Shown: one piece after another, positions 50,302 through 58,393 of the stretch
Layout of the letters: every line of letters begins with the position of its first letter
Numbering within the stretch: position 1 is the first letter of the stretch
Assembly: GCA_016350165.1 (NCBI GenBank)
Contig: CP066225.1
Location: 3,348,001-3,412,000, forward strand
Source: Planctomycetota bacterium
Lineage (GTDB): Bacteria; Planctomycetota; Phycisphaerae; Phycisphaerales; Phycisphaeraceae
Reading direction: 5' to 3'
Length of the DNA: 64,000 nucleotides
Notes under the pieces: generated by a model
Database searches by the model: none
What the model was told of the DNA's origin: nothing
Seen by the model: the letters and a program-made list of their open reading frames with translations, nothing else
Position numbers and translations under genes: made by a program

Positions 50302-51906
50302 ATGACTGAAGCTGAGAAAATTGTAGCGACGTATGTGGTGAGGTGTCGTGCTGCTGAGATTGAAGAGCAGGCGATGGGTATTGCGCTGGAGCAGACGGTT
50401 GAAGTACCGATGGGGTTGGTGAAGAAAGAAGCGTGGGTGAGTGAGCATGTGGTGGGTGAGGTGAGACGGGTTAGAGAAGTGGGTGAGTTGGGTGAAGAGA
50501 AGTTATTTGAGGTTGAGATTGGGTATGCGAGTTGGTTGGCGAATGGACAGTTGCCACAGCTACTTAATTTGCTGTATGGGAACATCTCAATCCAGAATAA
50601 TATTCGGTTGGTGGATGTGGTATTTGGTGAAGGTTTTTTGGGTAAGTTTAAAGGCTCTAATCATGGGATAGATGGAGTGAGAAGAAAATTGGGTGTGTTG
50701 GGTCGCCCACTTTTGGCGACGGCAATTAAACCTCGGGGTGTGGGTGATGAAAGGTATGCGGAGATAGCGAGGGGGTTTGCGATAGGGGGAGGGGATATTG
50801 TGAAGGATGACCATAATCTGGTGGACGATTCGGTGGAGGCGTTTGAGGAGAGGGTGCGGTTGTGTCATGAAGCGGTGATGGATGTGAATGTGAGGACTGG
50901 GCGAAATTGCCTATATTTCCCGAATGTTTGCGCGAAGTATGGTGAGTTGGATCGGTATCTGGAGGTGGTGAAAAGGATTGGGATCAGTGGGGTTTTGATT
51001 TCGCCGATGCTGGTGGGGTTGGATGCGGTGAGATATGTTGCAGAGAAGTATGGTGTGGTGGTGATGTCGCATCCGACGCATGCGGGTACGTTTTTTCATG
51101 ATCGTGAGCATGGGATTGAGCCAGGGGTTTTACTGGGGTCTATCTATCGATTAGCTGGTGTAGATATTACGGTGTATCCTAATTATGGCGGACGGTTTGG
51201 TTTTACAAAGGAAGAGTGTTTAGAGATAGCTGAGCGGATGAAGTGTGAGATGGGCGGATTGAAGGCTGGGTTTGGGGCACCGGCTGGTGGGATGAAGTTA
51301 GAGAATATGGAAGAGATGATGAAGGTGTATGGGGAAGATGTTGTTTGTCTAGTAGGTGGCGGATTACTTTCTTATGGAGAGGGTGTTGAGGAGGGGACGA
51401 GGGTGTTTAAGCAGGCAATTTGCGATGTTTTTGAAGGGGAAGAGGTTGAGCCGAAGCGGGAGATGATGGGCGCTTGTGAGATTGGTGGTGTGCGTGATGG
51501 AGAGATGGTGGAGGTTTTGCGGTGTGAGGATTGGTACTGGTCTGGGCGGGAAGTGAGTGAGTATAAAGCGGCGGGTGGGGATCTTCCTTTTGAGAAGGTT
51601 GCGCGGCAGGAGTTGATCGGTAAGTTTGGTGAGAAGACGCAGTTTGATTTGCGGTACTTTGAGATTGGGCTGGGTGGGTATTCGAGTGAAGAGAAGCATG
51701 TTCATGAGCATGTGATTATTGTGGTGAGAGGGAAGGGGAGATTGCGATTGGATGGCGGTGAGAAGGTTGAGGAGTTGGGGGTGATGGATGTTGCGTATGT
51801 TGAGCCGGGACGGGTACATCAGTTAGTTTGCGATGAGGAGGAAGGGGAGCCGTTTGGATTTTTTTGCATTGTTGATCATGAGAGAGATCGGCCGGTTAAG
51901 CCTTGA
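50302..51906 (+). CDS. RuBisCO-like protein (form IV) fused to a cupin
   Basis: A 534-residue fusion. Residues about 1-425 form a RuBisCO large-subunit fold: TAIKPRGVG (K143, like K175), GGGDIVKDDHNL (K168, D169, D170, with H171 in place of the usual E204), VMSHPTHAGTFF (H257, H260), YPNYGGRF and GGMKLENM (K332, like K334). The E204 change and overall form place it in the RuBisCO-like, not carboxylase, group; enolase, isomerase or decarboxylase roles on sugar or thio-sugar phosphates are known there. Residues 446-522 are a cupin with HVHEH (H466, H468, H470) and PGRVHQL (H506), a metal-binding set. I know no characterised fusion of this kind. No methionine-salvage genes adjoin it. G-rich codons throughout. 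Confidence 0.87.
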   Translation: MTEAEKIVATYVVRCRAAEIEEQAMGIALEQTVEVPMGLVKKEAWVSEHVVGEVRRVREVGELGEEKLFEVEIGYASWLANGQLPQLLNLLYGNISIQNNIRLVDVVFGEGFLGKFKGSNHGIDGVRRKLGVLGRPLLATAIKPRGVGDERYAEIARGFAIGGGDIVKDDHNLVDDSVEAFEERVRLCHEAVMDVNVRTGRNCLYFPNVCAKYGELDRYLEVVKRIGISGVLISPMLVGLDAVRYVAEKYGVVVMSHPTHAGTFFHDREHGIEPGVLLGSIYRLAGVDITVYPNYGGRFGFTKEECLEIAERMKCEMGGLKAGFGAPAGGMKLENMEEMMKVYGEDVVCLVGGGLLSYGEGVEEGTRVFKQAICDVFEGEEVEPKREMMGACEIGGVRDGEMVEVLRCEDWYWSGREVSEYKAAGGDLPFEKVARQELIGKFGEKTQFDLRYFEIGLGGYSSEEKHVHEHVIIVVRGKGRLRLDGGEKVEELGVMDVAYVEPGRVHQLVCDEEEGEPFGFFCIVDHERDRPVKP

Positions 51907-51948
51907 GTGGGATAGACTAATCGATGAATAGATAGTTTCGGGGTTTTA

Positions 51949-52803
51949 ATGAGTTTGGATAAAACCATAATACAAGTTGAAGATTCTCAGGTGATGACGG
52001 ATGCGTATTGCTGCATTGGTTGTGGGTATAACTTGCGTACGTTGAAGTTGGATGGATGTTGCCCGGAGTGTGGTAAGGCGGTGAAGGAGAGTTTGTCGTT
52101 GGTGCGTAACAAGGCAGTGTTGCTGACGTTGTCGAAGGGGTTTGGTCCGATGAAGACGTTTGCGGCGCTGTTGGGCATAGCAATTATGTTTTTACTGTTG
52201 ATGATGGTTGTTGAGGCTGCTTTGGTGGCGCTGGGGTTGTTTGGTGTTATGTCGGTTCTTCTTTCGTTTGTTGCGTTAGCAATGGGGGTGAAGCCGATGA
52301 CGGTGAGGTTGCCTTGTGTTGAAGGGAGGGTAAGAAGAGAGGGGGTTGCTCGATTTGTTGGTTGGGTGCTGTGTGTGATGTATGTGATGCCGATGTTGAC
52401 GCTTGTGTTCATGTTCTCGGATGGTAGCCACAAAATGATGTTTTGGTTTGGGGTGCTTTCGATTGTTGGGGCTCCTTTGGCGATTATGCTTTTTTGTTGG
52501 GTTTGGAGCATGCATGTTGGTGAATTAGGGCATCGGCTTGGGATGAAAAAATTGAGTATTCGCATGATGGTGATGGGGAGGATTGCGAAGTATGTGTTTT
52601 TGCCATCAGGGATTGGTTGTGTGTTGATGGTACTAAGTGTCGATATGGATTTGATTAATTTTGATCATCGCTGGGTTTTTGTGACTACAGTTGTTGCTAT
52701 TGGTGTTGGGATGCTTAGTATGGTCAATCTGTTTATGCTTTGTGTTAGCTTAGAGGTGATGGGGAATCGTGTTGATAAAATGTTGGCGCAATTAGATCGT
52801 TAG
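51949..52803 (+). CDS. Zinc-ribbon multi-pass membrane protein
   Basis: A 284-residue protein with an N-terminal zinc ribbon (CIGCGYNLRTL and GCCPECGKAV, two CxxC pairs) and about six hydrophobic helices from residue 65 to the end (for example MFLLLMMVVEAALVALGLF). The layout is like other planctomycete zinc-ribbon membrane proteins and loosely like 1386-3092. Function unknown. It lies 42 bp after the RuBisCO-like gene on the same strand and could be co-transcribed; no functional link is visible. Confidence 0.7.
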   Translation: MSLDKTIIQVEDSQVMTDAYCCIGCGYNLRTLKLDGCCPECGKAVKESLSLVRNKAVLLTLSKGFGPMKTFAALLGIAIMFLLLMMVVEAALVALGLFGVMSVLLSFVALAMGVKPMTVRLPCVEGRVRREGVARFVGWVLCVMYVMPMLTLVFMFSDGSHKMMFWFGVLSIVGAPLAIMLFCWVWSMHVGELGHRLGMKKLSIRMMVMGRIAKYVFLPSGIGCVLMVLSVDMDLINFDHRWVFVTTVVAIGVGMLSMVNLFMLCVSLEVMGNRVDKMLAQLDR

Positions 52804-52850
52804 AGGAAGTTGTATGCGAGTAATTAATCCGCGGGTTGTTTTGTTTGGGG

Positions 52851-53102
52851 ATGAAGAATGTGGTGATATGCTTGGAAGTTGTGTTGTATTTTATGGGCGG
52901 ATTAGGGTTGTTTGCGATCTTGTATTGGCTTTCTTTTTCAATATACAGTGCGGTTATGTTTTGTGCTTTTGGTGTGGTATTTAGAAGGTTGAAAAGTGTT
53001 TTAAATTGGTATTTGAAATTTTTGATTAAAGAGAATTTAGAGTTAAATAAGGCGAAGAAAGCGGGGCGAGAGATTAGTTTTCGGGATGTTCGTGGCCGAT
53101 GA
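52851..53102 (+). CDS. Small two-helix membrane protein (frame uncertain)
   Basis: About 83 residues: MKNVVICLEVVLYFMGGLGL, then a hydrophobic pair and a basic cytoplasmic tail (LELNKAKKAGREISFRDVRG). The ATG at 52851 has only a weak ribosome site. A second frame from ATG 52814 has a better one (GAGGAAG) and runs to a stop at 52984 (MRVINPRVVLFGDEECGDML). Either frame may be real, or a frameshift links them. The 3' end overlaps the convergent deaminase gene by 29 bp. Confidence 0.4.
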   Translation: MKNVVICLEVVLYFMGGLGLFAILYWLSFSIYSAVMFCAFGVVFRRLKSVLNWYLKFLIKENLELNKAKKAGREISFRDVRGR

Positions 53103-53529
53103 TGAGTGCCCATTTTTGAGGGTTTTGGTCGATCCATGTTTGAAGCATGTCGATGCAGGTGTGGTCGTTGAGAATGTCGTATGAGATGTTGTGGCGTGCG
53201 AGTGCGTTGCGTGCGCCGGGGACGGTGGTGTCGTCGCCGATGACGATGTGTGGGATTTGGTAGAAGGTGATGAGGCCTGAACACATGAGGCAGGGTGAGA
53301 GGGTGGTGGCGAGGGTGAAGGATTTCCAATCGTTGCGAATGCCGACGGAGCGTGCTGCGCACATTTCGGCGTGGGCGGTTGGATCTTTGGTTTGAAAGAT
53401 GAGGTTATGACCTCGGCCGACGATGTTTCCTTGAGCGTCCATGATTGCGGAGCCGATGGGGACGCCGCCTTCTGCGAGGCCTTGGCGTGCTTCTTCGATG
53501 GCGATGTTGAGTAGTTCTTGTTCGGTCAT
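53074..53529 (-). CDS. Yeast-type cytosine deaminase-like nucleoside deaminase
   Basis: A 151-residue zinc-dependent deaminase of the CDA fold. Zinc ligands H53 (in PTAHAEM, with catalytic E55) and C80, C83 (SPCLMCSG). Overall pattern (AEGGVPIGSAIMDAQGN, VGRGHNLIFQ, TTLSPCLMCSG) matches yeast FCY1 cytosine deaminase closely, more than TadA tRNA deaminases. It would convert cytosine to uracil in pyrimidine salvage; guanine or other bases are possible. GGATTC-type ribosome site upstream of the ATG (AAGGA). Convergent with the small membrane protein. Confidence 0.85.
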   Translation of the reverse strand: MTEQELLNIAIEEARQGLAEGGVPIGSAIMDAQGNIVGRGHNLIFQTKDPTAHAEMCAARSVGIRNDWKSFTLATTLSPCLMCSGLITFYQIPHIVIGDDTTVPGARNALARHNISYDILNDHTCIDMLQTWIDQNPQKWALIIGHEHPEN

Positions 53530-53792
53530 GATGTGAATCCTTGAAGATAGTAAAAGCAGGCTAAGTGCATTGTATGTCTGTGGTTGCGTGTGTATGTAGG
53601 GATTTATCGGGGAGTTTAGTGAAGAAAAATCAGGGTTGTGGGTTGCATCAAGCCGATAGAATTATTAATGTAAGTAATAACTTACAAAACAAAAAGCGAT
53701 TTAAAGCGTCTATGTTGTAGGGGATGGTGGTGGCGATTGGATGTGGGTGAGGGATTGATGGGGCATTGATGTTGTTGAAATGAAAGGAATGC

Positions 53793-54188
53793 ATGATGGC
53801 TGAAGTGAATCTGATTTTTGGATGGGCGTGGGTGATGATGGGGATTTTTGTGGGGGCTGTGGTGGGGATGTTTTTTGTGAGGGAAGAGTTTATGGGTGGG
53901 TATGGGAGTTGGCGGAGAAGGATGGTGAGGTTAGGGCATATTGCGTTTATGGGGATGGCGGCTGTGAATATTGGATTTGCGTTGACAGTGAAGACGTATG
54001 GATTGAGTGATTTTGATGGGGTTTGGCTGGTAAGTTTGTGTTTTTTGATTGGTGGGATTGGGATGCCTTTGGTTTGTTTATTGTCGGCTTGGAAGAAGTG
54101 CTTGCGTCATGCGTTTTGTGTGCCGGTGGTTGCGCTGGTGGTGGGGCTTGGAGGATTGGGGATGGCGTTTGTGGTTAGTACGATTTAG
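53793..54188 (+). CDS. Small multi-pass membrane protein
   Basis: A 131-residue protein with four hydrophobic helices (about 8-28, 48-65, 78-100 and 108-128). AAAGGAA lies before the ATG. No family recognised; the sequence RRRMVRLGHIAFMGMAAVNI resembles small conserved membrane proteins often found near electron-transport or respiratory genes, but nothing here supports that. Very G-rich. Confidence 0.5.
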   Translation: MMAEVNLIFGWAWVMMGIFVGAVVGMFFVREEFMGGYGSWRRRMVRLGHIAFMGMAAVNIGFALTVKTYGLSDFDGVWLVSLCFLIGGIGMPLVCLLSAWKKCLRHAFCVPVVALVVGLGGLGMAFVVSTI

Positions 54189-54243
54189 GTATGGCTAATC
54201 AATGGTTAGATGGGAATTTGATTGATAATAAATAGGGCAAGTT

Positions 54244-54594
54244 ATGTTCAATAAAAGTTTGTTTGGAATCATGATAACGTCTGGTTTGGTGGCATTGTCT
54301 TTAGTAATGACAGGTAGTTTATTTCTCGGGGTTTTTCTTGGGTTTTTGCTTTTAAGTATTTTTGGATTTGTGTGGTTACTTTTTAGAGACAAGAGAATAT
54401 CACCATCTATTATGGCTGGATTCATGTTGCTATTTTTAGGTGTTCCAGTACTTGTGTGGATGTTGAATATTTCTGGGCCAGTTCCTGAGTTCTTTCCAGC
54501 TTTGTGTTTTGCTCCGGGTGTAATCGTTTTGGGGTGGGGGATTTTAAGTCAGTTTTTTCTTGGCTATTTTGAAACAGAAGAAGCAATAGATTGA
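54244..54594 (+). CDS. Small multi-pass membrane protein
   Basis: A 116-residue protein with four hydrophobic segments (about 8-24, 27-47, 55-73 and 86-106) and a charged C-terminus (TEEAID). No family recognised. It lies 55 bp after the previous small membrane protein and 34 bp before the radical SAM gene, so the three could share a transcript. Confidence 0.5.
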   Translation: MFNKSLFGIMITSGLVALSLVMTGSLFLGVFLGFLLLSIFGFVWLLFRDKRISPSIMAGFMLLFLGVPVLVWMLNISGPVPEFFPALCFAPGVIVLGWGILSQFFLGYFETEEAID

Positions 54595-54628
54595 ATGACA
54601 ATCTATTGAAGAAGAAGGGATCATTAAG

Positions 54629-55978
54629 ATGAATAAAGATAATAAAAATTTTAAAGTTGGATTGGTCGCGATGAGTGGTGTGAGGGCGTGTGATGGGGAA
54701 TTGCTGGAATTGGGGTTGACGTTGCCGGGGTTTGTGGAGCGGAGTGAGACGATTGCATCATTACCAAGCTTGGGGTTGTTGACGTTGGCGGCGATGACGC
54801 CGGAGTGGTGTGATGTGAGCTATCATGAGGTGGATCAGATTGATGATTGGGTGATTGAAGAGAATACGTTTGATGTGGTGGCGATCAGTACGTTTAGTGC
54901 GCAGGTGAAGGAAGCGTATGAGTTGTGTGGTCGGTTGAAAGAGAAGGGTGTGAAGCATGTGGTGATGGGAGGATTGCATGTGACGGCGATGCCTGAGGAA
55001 GCATTGAAGTATTGTGATGCGGTGATTGTTGGTGAGGGTGAGCCTGTGTGGGTAGAGGTTTTAGAGGATGCGAAAAAGGGGGAAATAAAAGGGATTTATA
55101 GGGCAGATGATGCTTTTGATTTGGCGGATGCGCCGGTACCAGCGTATGAACTTTTGAATATTGAGAGGTATAACCGTTTGACGGTACAGACTTCAAGGGG
55201 ATGCCCTTTTAAATGTGAGTTTTGTGCGAGCTCGATTTTGTTGACGGAAAAATATAAGCAGAAGCCGATGGGGAAGGTGTTGGCTGAGGTGGATAAGATA
55301 TGTGAGATTTGGAAGCGGCCGTTTGTTGAGTTTGCGGATGATAATAGTTTTGTGAATCGTGGGTACTGGAAAAAGTTGTTGCCTGAATTAGCAAAACGAA
55401 AAATAAAATGGTTTACAGAGACGGATTTGAATGTGGCTTGGGATGATGAGTTGTTGCGAATGATGAGAGAGAGTGGGTGCGCTGAGGTTTTGATTGGTTT
55501 AGAAAGTCCGGTTGAAGCGGGACTTGATGGTTTGGAGACGAAGGGTAATTGGAAGTACAGGCAGTTATGTAAGTATAAGGATGGGATCGCGCGGATTCAG
55601 GAAGCGGGAATCCGTGTGAATGGCTGTTTTATTTTGGGTTTGGATGGGCATGATGAGGGTATTTTTGAACGGGTGAGTGTATTTGCGGATGAGTTGGAGC
55701 TGTATGATGTGCAGGTGACATATTTAACGGCGTTTCCGGGGACGCCACTCTATGCGAGGCTTAGACGAGAGGGAAGGTTGCTGGAAGAGGGGGCTTGGGA
55801 GAAATGTACGCTTTTTGATGTGACTTACGAGCCTCGAGGGATGAGTGCGTCAGCTTTACGTGAAGGTTTCCATGGTTTGGTGAAGAAGCTGTATGACGAG
55901 GAGAGTACTGCAAGAAGACGTGAAGGATTTAAGGAGAAATTCAGACGGGCATCGCGGATGCAGAAATGTGTGGTGTAG
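54629..55978 (+). CDS. B12-binding-domain-type radical SAM protein
   Basis: A 449-residue radical SAM enzyme. The Fe-S motif C192-x3-C196-x2-C199 (SRGCPFKCEFC) is intact. The N-terminal 150 residues form a Rossmann-type domain like the cobalamin-binding domain (FDVVAISTFSAQVKEAYEL and HVVMGGLHVTAMPEEAL), though the classical DxHxxG His loop is not seen, so cobalamin may be bound without it or lost. Then GIYRADD and the TIM-barrel part with VEFADDNSFVNRGYWKKLLP, LIGLESP and YDVQVTYLTAFPGTPLY. This resembles the BchE/HpnR/Mg-protoporphyrin cyclase-like group. Substrate unknown. Confidence 0.83.
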   Translation: MNKDNKNFKVGLVAMSGVRACDGELLELGLTLPGFVERSETIASLPSLGLLTLAAMTPEWCDVSYHEVDQIDDWVIEENTFDVVAISTFSAQVKEAYELCGRLKEKGVKHVVMGGLHVTAMPEEALKYCDAVIVGEGEPVWVEVLEDAKKGEIKGIYRADDAFDLADAPVPAYELLNIERYNRLTVQTSRGCPFKCEFCASSILLTEKYKQKPMGKVLAEVDKICEIWKRPFVEFADDNSFVNRGYWKKLLPELAKRKIKWFTETDLNVAWDDELLRMMRESGCAEVLIGLESPVEAGLDGLETKGNWKYRQLCKYKDGIARIQEAGIRVNGCFILGLDGHDEGIFERVSVFADELELYDVQVTYLTAFPGTPLYARLRREGRLLEEGAWEKCTLFDVTYEPRGMSASALREGFHGLVKKLYDEESTARRREGFKEKFRRASRMQKCVV

Positions 55979-56145
55979 AGGTGATGGAGTGAGAAAGGTG
56001 GCTTGGGGTGGGTGTAAAAAGAGAGAGGTAGGGTGGCCGGGCGAGGTTGGTGGTGGTTGATTTGTGTGCGGATTGGTATATTGGTTGCATCTTCAGTGGA
56101 AGCTGGGATATTGTAATTGGTAACCATTTCGGGAAAGGTTTTGCT

Positions 56146-58392
56146 ATGTTTCTGCGGGGTCTGATTGTTGCGATTTTGATGGTAGGGGTTGGAGGATTGT
56201 TGTGTGTTTGTGGTGATGAGGTTTGGGGTGAAGATGTGGTTGCGGTAAACGATAAATGGCAGGTTGCAGAGCGTAGCTATCATGATGTTCAGGCGGAGCG
56301 TGAAGCATTTTTGCGTGGTCGTTATGCGCGTTTGTTTGAGATGTATCGTAGGGAGGGAGAGGATGGACTGAGTGATTTGGGGCGAGATTTTTTTGAAGCG
56401 TTTGAGATGTGGTTGGTTTATCGATATGAGCATGATCGTCCTTATGGAACGTCGCATACGAAGGTTAATGTTGGGGCATTAAAACGCAAGGCTAATCAAC
56501 TGTTAGATGAAGGGGTGGCTAATCCTGTGATGGGGATGGCGATTGGTACGTTGATGTCTTTTGATGAAGATGATGAGCGTTTGGGTGATCTGATAGAGAA
56601 TAGCGGTAGAGCGATTGCTGACAGGCGTGATGGTGATGTGATTATGCGGTTTGAGACGCTTCGCCGATTCTCGTATTACATGTGGAATTATAGAAAGAAT
56701 AAGGTTGATTGGCAGGAGCATCTGGATCAGGTAACGAGTGCATGGATTGATGTTCTTGCATCGGTGAAGGGTAATGCACGCGAAGCAGAGATTGTGCTGT
56801 GGCGATTTAGTTCGATGATGCGCTCGTACAGGATTTGGACGAAAGGGTTGCGACATCGCGTGGCTGATAAGCTTGAAACGCGTGGTGAAGAGTTGGATGA
56901 ATGGTTGTATTGCTATGTGATGGGGAAGTATTACTACTCGCGCGCATGGGCAGCGAAAGGTGAACGAGATGATAGTAAGGTTAAAGATGGTTGGGGGATG
57001 ATGTGTGAGTATAGTCAAGCATACATGATGAAGGGGGACGAGTATATGCAGCGTGCGTGGGAGTTAGAGAAAGATGTTGTTTTGATTCCACGTGCATTGT
57101 TGAAATCTCAGATTGGGCAGGGGAAATTAGAAGGGGAGGTGGTGCAGCGATGGTTGAAAGAAGTAGTTGCGATTCAGTGTGATGATTGGATGAGCTGGTG
57201 GCATATGCTGCATTGGATGAATGTGAAGGTGAGTGACGATACATCGAGAATGATGTTGTCGCTTGGCAGGCAGGCGCTTGATTTGAATCGTCCGGATACG
57301 AAAATGCCTCGGGTTTATGTGGATGCGTTGCGGAATGTGGTTAAGCGAGCAAAGGGTGATTGGCGAGTGCTTCGTAAGGATGGGGTGATGGCGGATGTGA
57401 AACGGTCGTATGAGGCTATATTGAATGAGCCGAGGTATGAGGGCTCGGTTGCTGCGTGGGGTTCATGTTATGGGGTATTGCTTTGGTATGGTGGTGAGAG
57501 GGAAGCGGCACGTGAGGCGTTTATCAAACTGGGTGATTATTATGATCCGAGTGTTGCGCAGTGGTTGGGTGCTTTGCCGATGGTATTGCCTGGAGAGGTG
57601 CTTGCGAAAACAGGTGAGAATGTTGACTTGCTGAAAAAAGCAGATTTACTGAAACATAAAAAGAAATTTAGTGAAGCTATTCATGAGTTAGATGGTTTGC
57701 TGGCAAAGATTAAAGCAGATGGGAGAGCAAGTCATGATGAAAGTAGGTTTGTTGAATGGGTGAAATATGATGCTGAAAGACGGAAGCGGTTTAATGCGGG
57801 GAAATGGGCACCGTTGATTGATGATGAATGGCAGTTATATGATTGGGTTAACGTGACGCCTGGCTGGAAATGGGTTAATGGCGCGATGCTTGGTAGTTAT
57901 GTGGAGGAAAAAAAGCATCGGTATGCGATGAGTCATGGGAGTTGGGGTAAAGAGTATGTTTTAAGAGGCCGATTTGAAGTTGAGGGTAAGCCTTCGGAGA
58001 AGCAGTTTGCTGGTATTTTCTTTCATGCATATAACGATGAAGAGAATGATGTTTCGGGAGGGAATGTGCAGTTTTATCCGGGGATGAATGTGATTGGCTT
58101 TGGCTATCCGGATGAAAAAGAAAGATTCTTGTATGACAGAAAAATTGAAAATGGTTTTGATTTTGAAGTTTGGGTAACAGTTGATGAAGTGATTGTGAAG
58201 GTTAATGGGAAGTGGCAAGGGCGGTATTTTTATAAGAGTGGTACTGATGCGGCTAAGCGACATGTCGGCTTGACGAGTGGTGCGTGGGATAGTCAGCGAG
58301 GCCAAATGCTGTTTAAAGAATTGAAAATACGTAAGCCTAATCAAGAAGAAATTGAAGAGGCCAAGATGGATTATTTTCGGAATGGTCTCTAG
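56146..58392 (+). CDS. Large exported protein with LamG-like C-terminal domain
   Basis: A 748-residue secreted protein from ATG 56146 (MFLRGLIVAILMVGVGGLL, GGGAAAGG upstream); the open frame begins 33 codons earlier. Signal cleavage is near VCG. The middle (residues about 60-540) is helical with TPR-like or DUF4034-like repeats containing many Trp, Tyr and Asp residues. The C-terminal 190 residues form a concanavalin/LamG-type beta sandwich (DEWQLYDWVNVTPGWKWVNG, KEYVLRGRFEVEG, VKVNGKWQGRY). Such proteins are frequent in planctomycetes and may act in polysaccharide binding. No enzyme motif found. Its end is 1 bp from that of the convergent permease gene. Confidence 0.65.
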   Translation: MFLRGLIVAILMVGVGGLLCVCGDEVWGEDVVAVNDKWQVAERSYHDVQAEREAFLRGRYARLFEMYRREGEDGLSDLGRDFFEAFEMWLVYRYEHDRPYGTSHTKVNVGALKRKANQLLDEGVANPVMGMAIGTLMSFDEDDERLGDLIENSGRAIADRRDGDVIMRFETLRRFSYYMWNYRKNKVDWQEHLDQVTSAWIDVLASVKGNAREAEIVLWRFSSMMRSYRIWTKGLRHRVADKLETRGEELDEWLYCYVMGKYYYSRAWAAKGERDDSKVKDGWGMMCEYSQAYMMKGDEYMQRAWELEKDVVLIPRALLKSQIGQGKLEGEVVQRWLKEVVAIQCDDWMSWWHMLHWMNVKVSDDTSRMMLSLGRQALDLNRPDTKMPRVYVDALRNVVKRAKGDWRVLRKDGVMADVKRSYEAILNEPRYEGSVAAWGSCYGVLLWYGGEREAAREAFIKLGDYYDPSVAQWLGALPMVLPGEVLAKTGENVDLLKKADLLKHKKKFSEAIHELDGLLAKIKADGRASHDESRFVEWVKYDAERRKRFNAGKWAPLIDDEWQLYDWVNVTPGWKWVNGAMLGSYVEEKKHRYAMSHGSWGKEYVLRGRFEVEGKPSEKQFAGIFFHAYNDEENDVSGGNVQFYPGMNVIGFGYPDEKERFLYDRKIENGFDFEVWVTVDEVIVKVNGKWQGRYFYKSGTDAAKRHVGLTSGAWDSQRGQMLFKELKIRKPNQEEIEEAKMDYFRNGL

Positions 58393-58393
58393 A

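Noticed and set aside
50302-51906. A true carbon-fixing RuBisCO
   Set aside because: The E204 position is His, the HIHAGT-type active-site segment is replaced by YPNYGGRF, and no small-subunit or phosphoribulokinase genes are near.
53074-53529. TadA tRNA adenosine deaminase
   Set aside because: The sequence follows the yeast cytosine deaminase pattern more closely (EGGVPIG, GRGHN, TLSPCxMCxG) and lacks typical TadA tRNA-contact segments.
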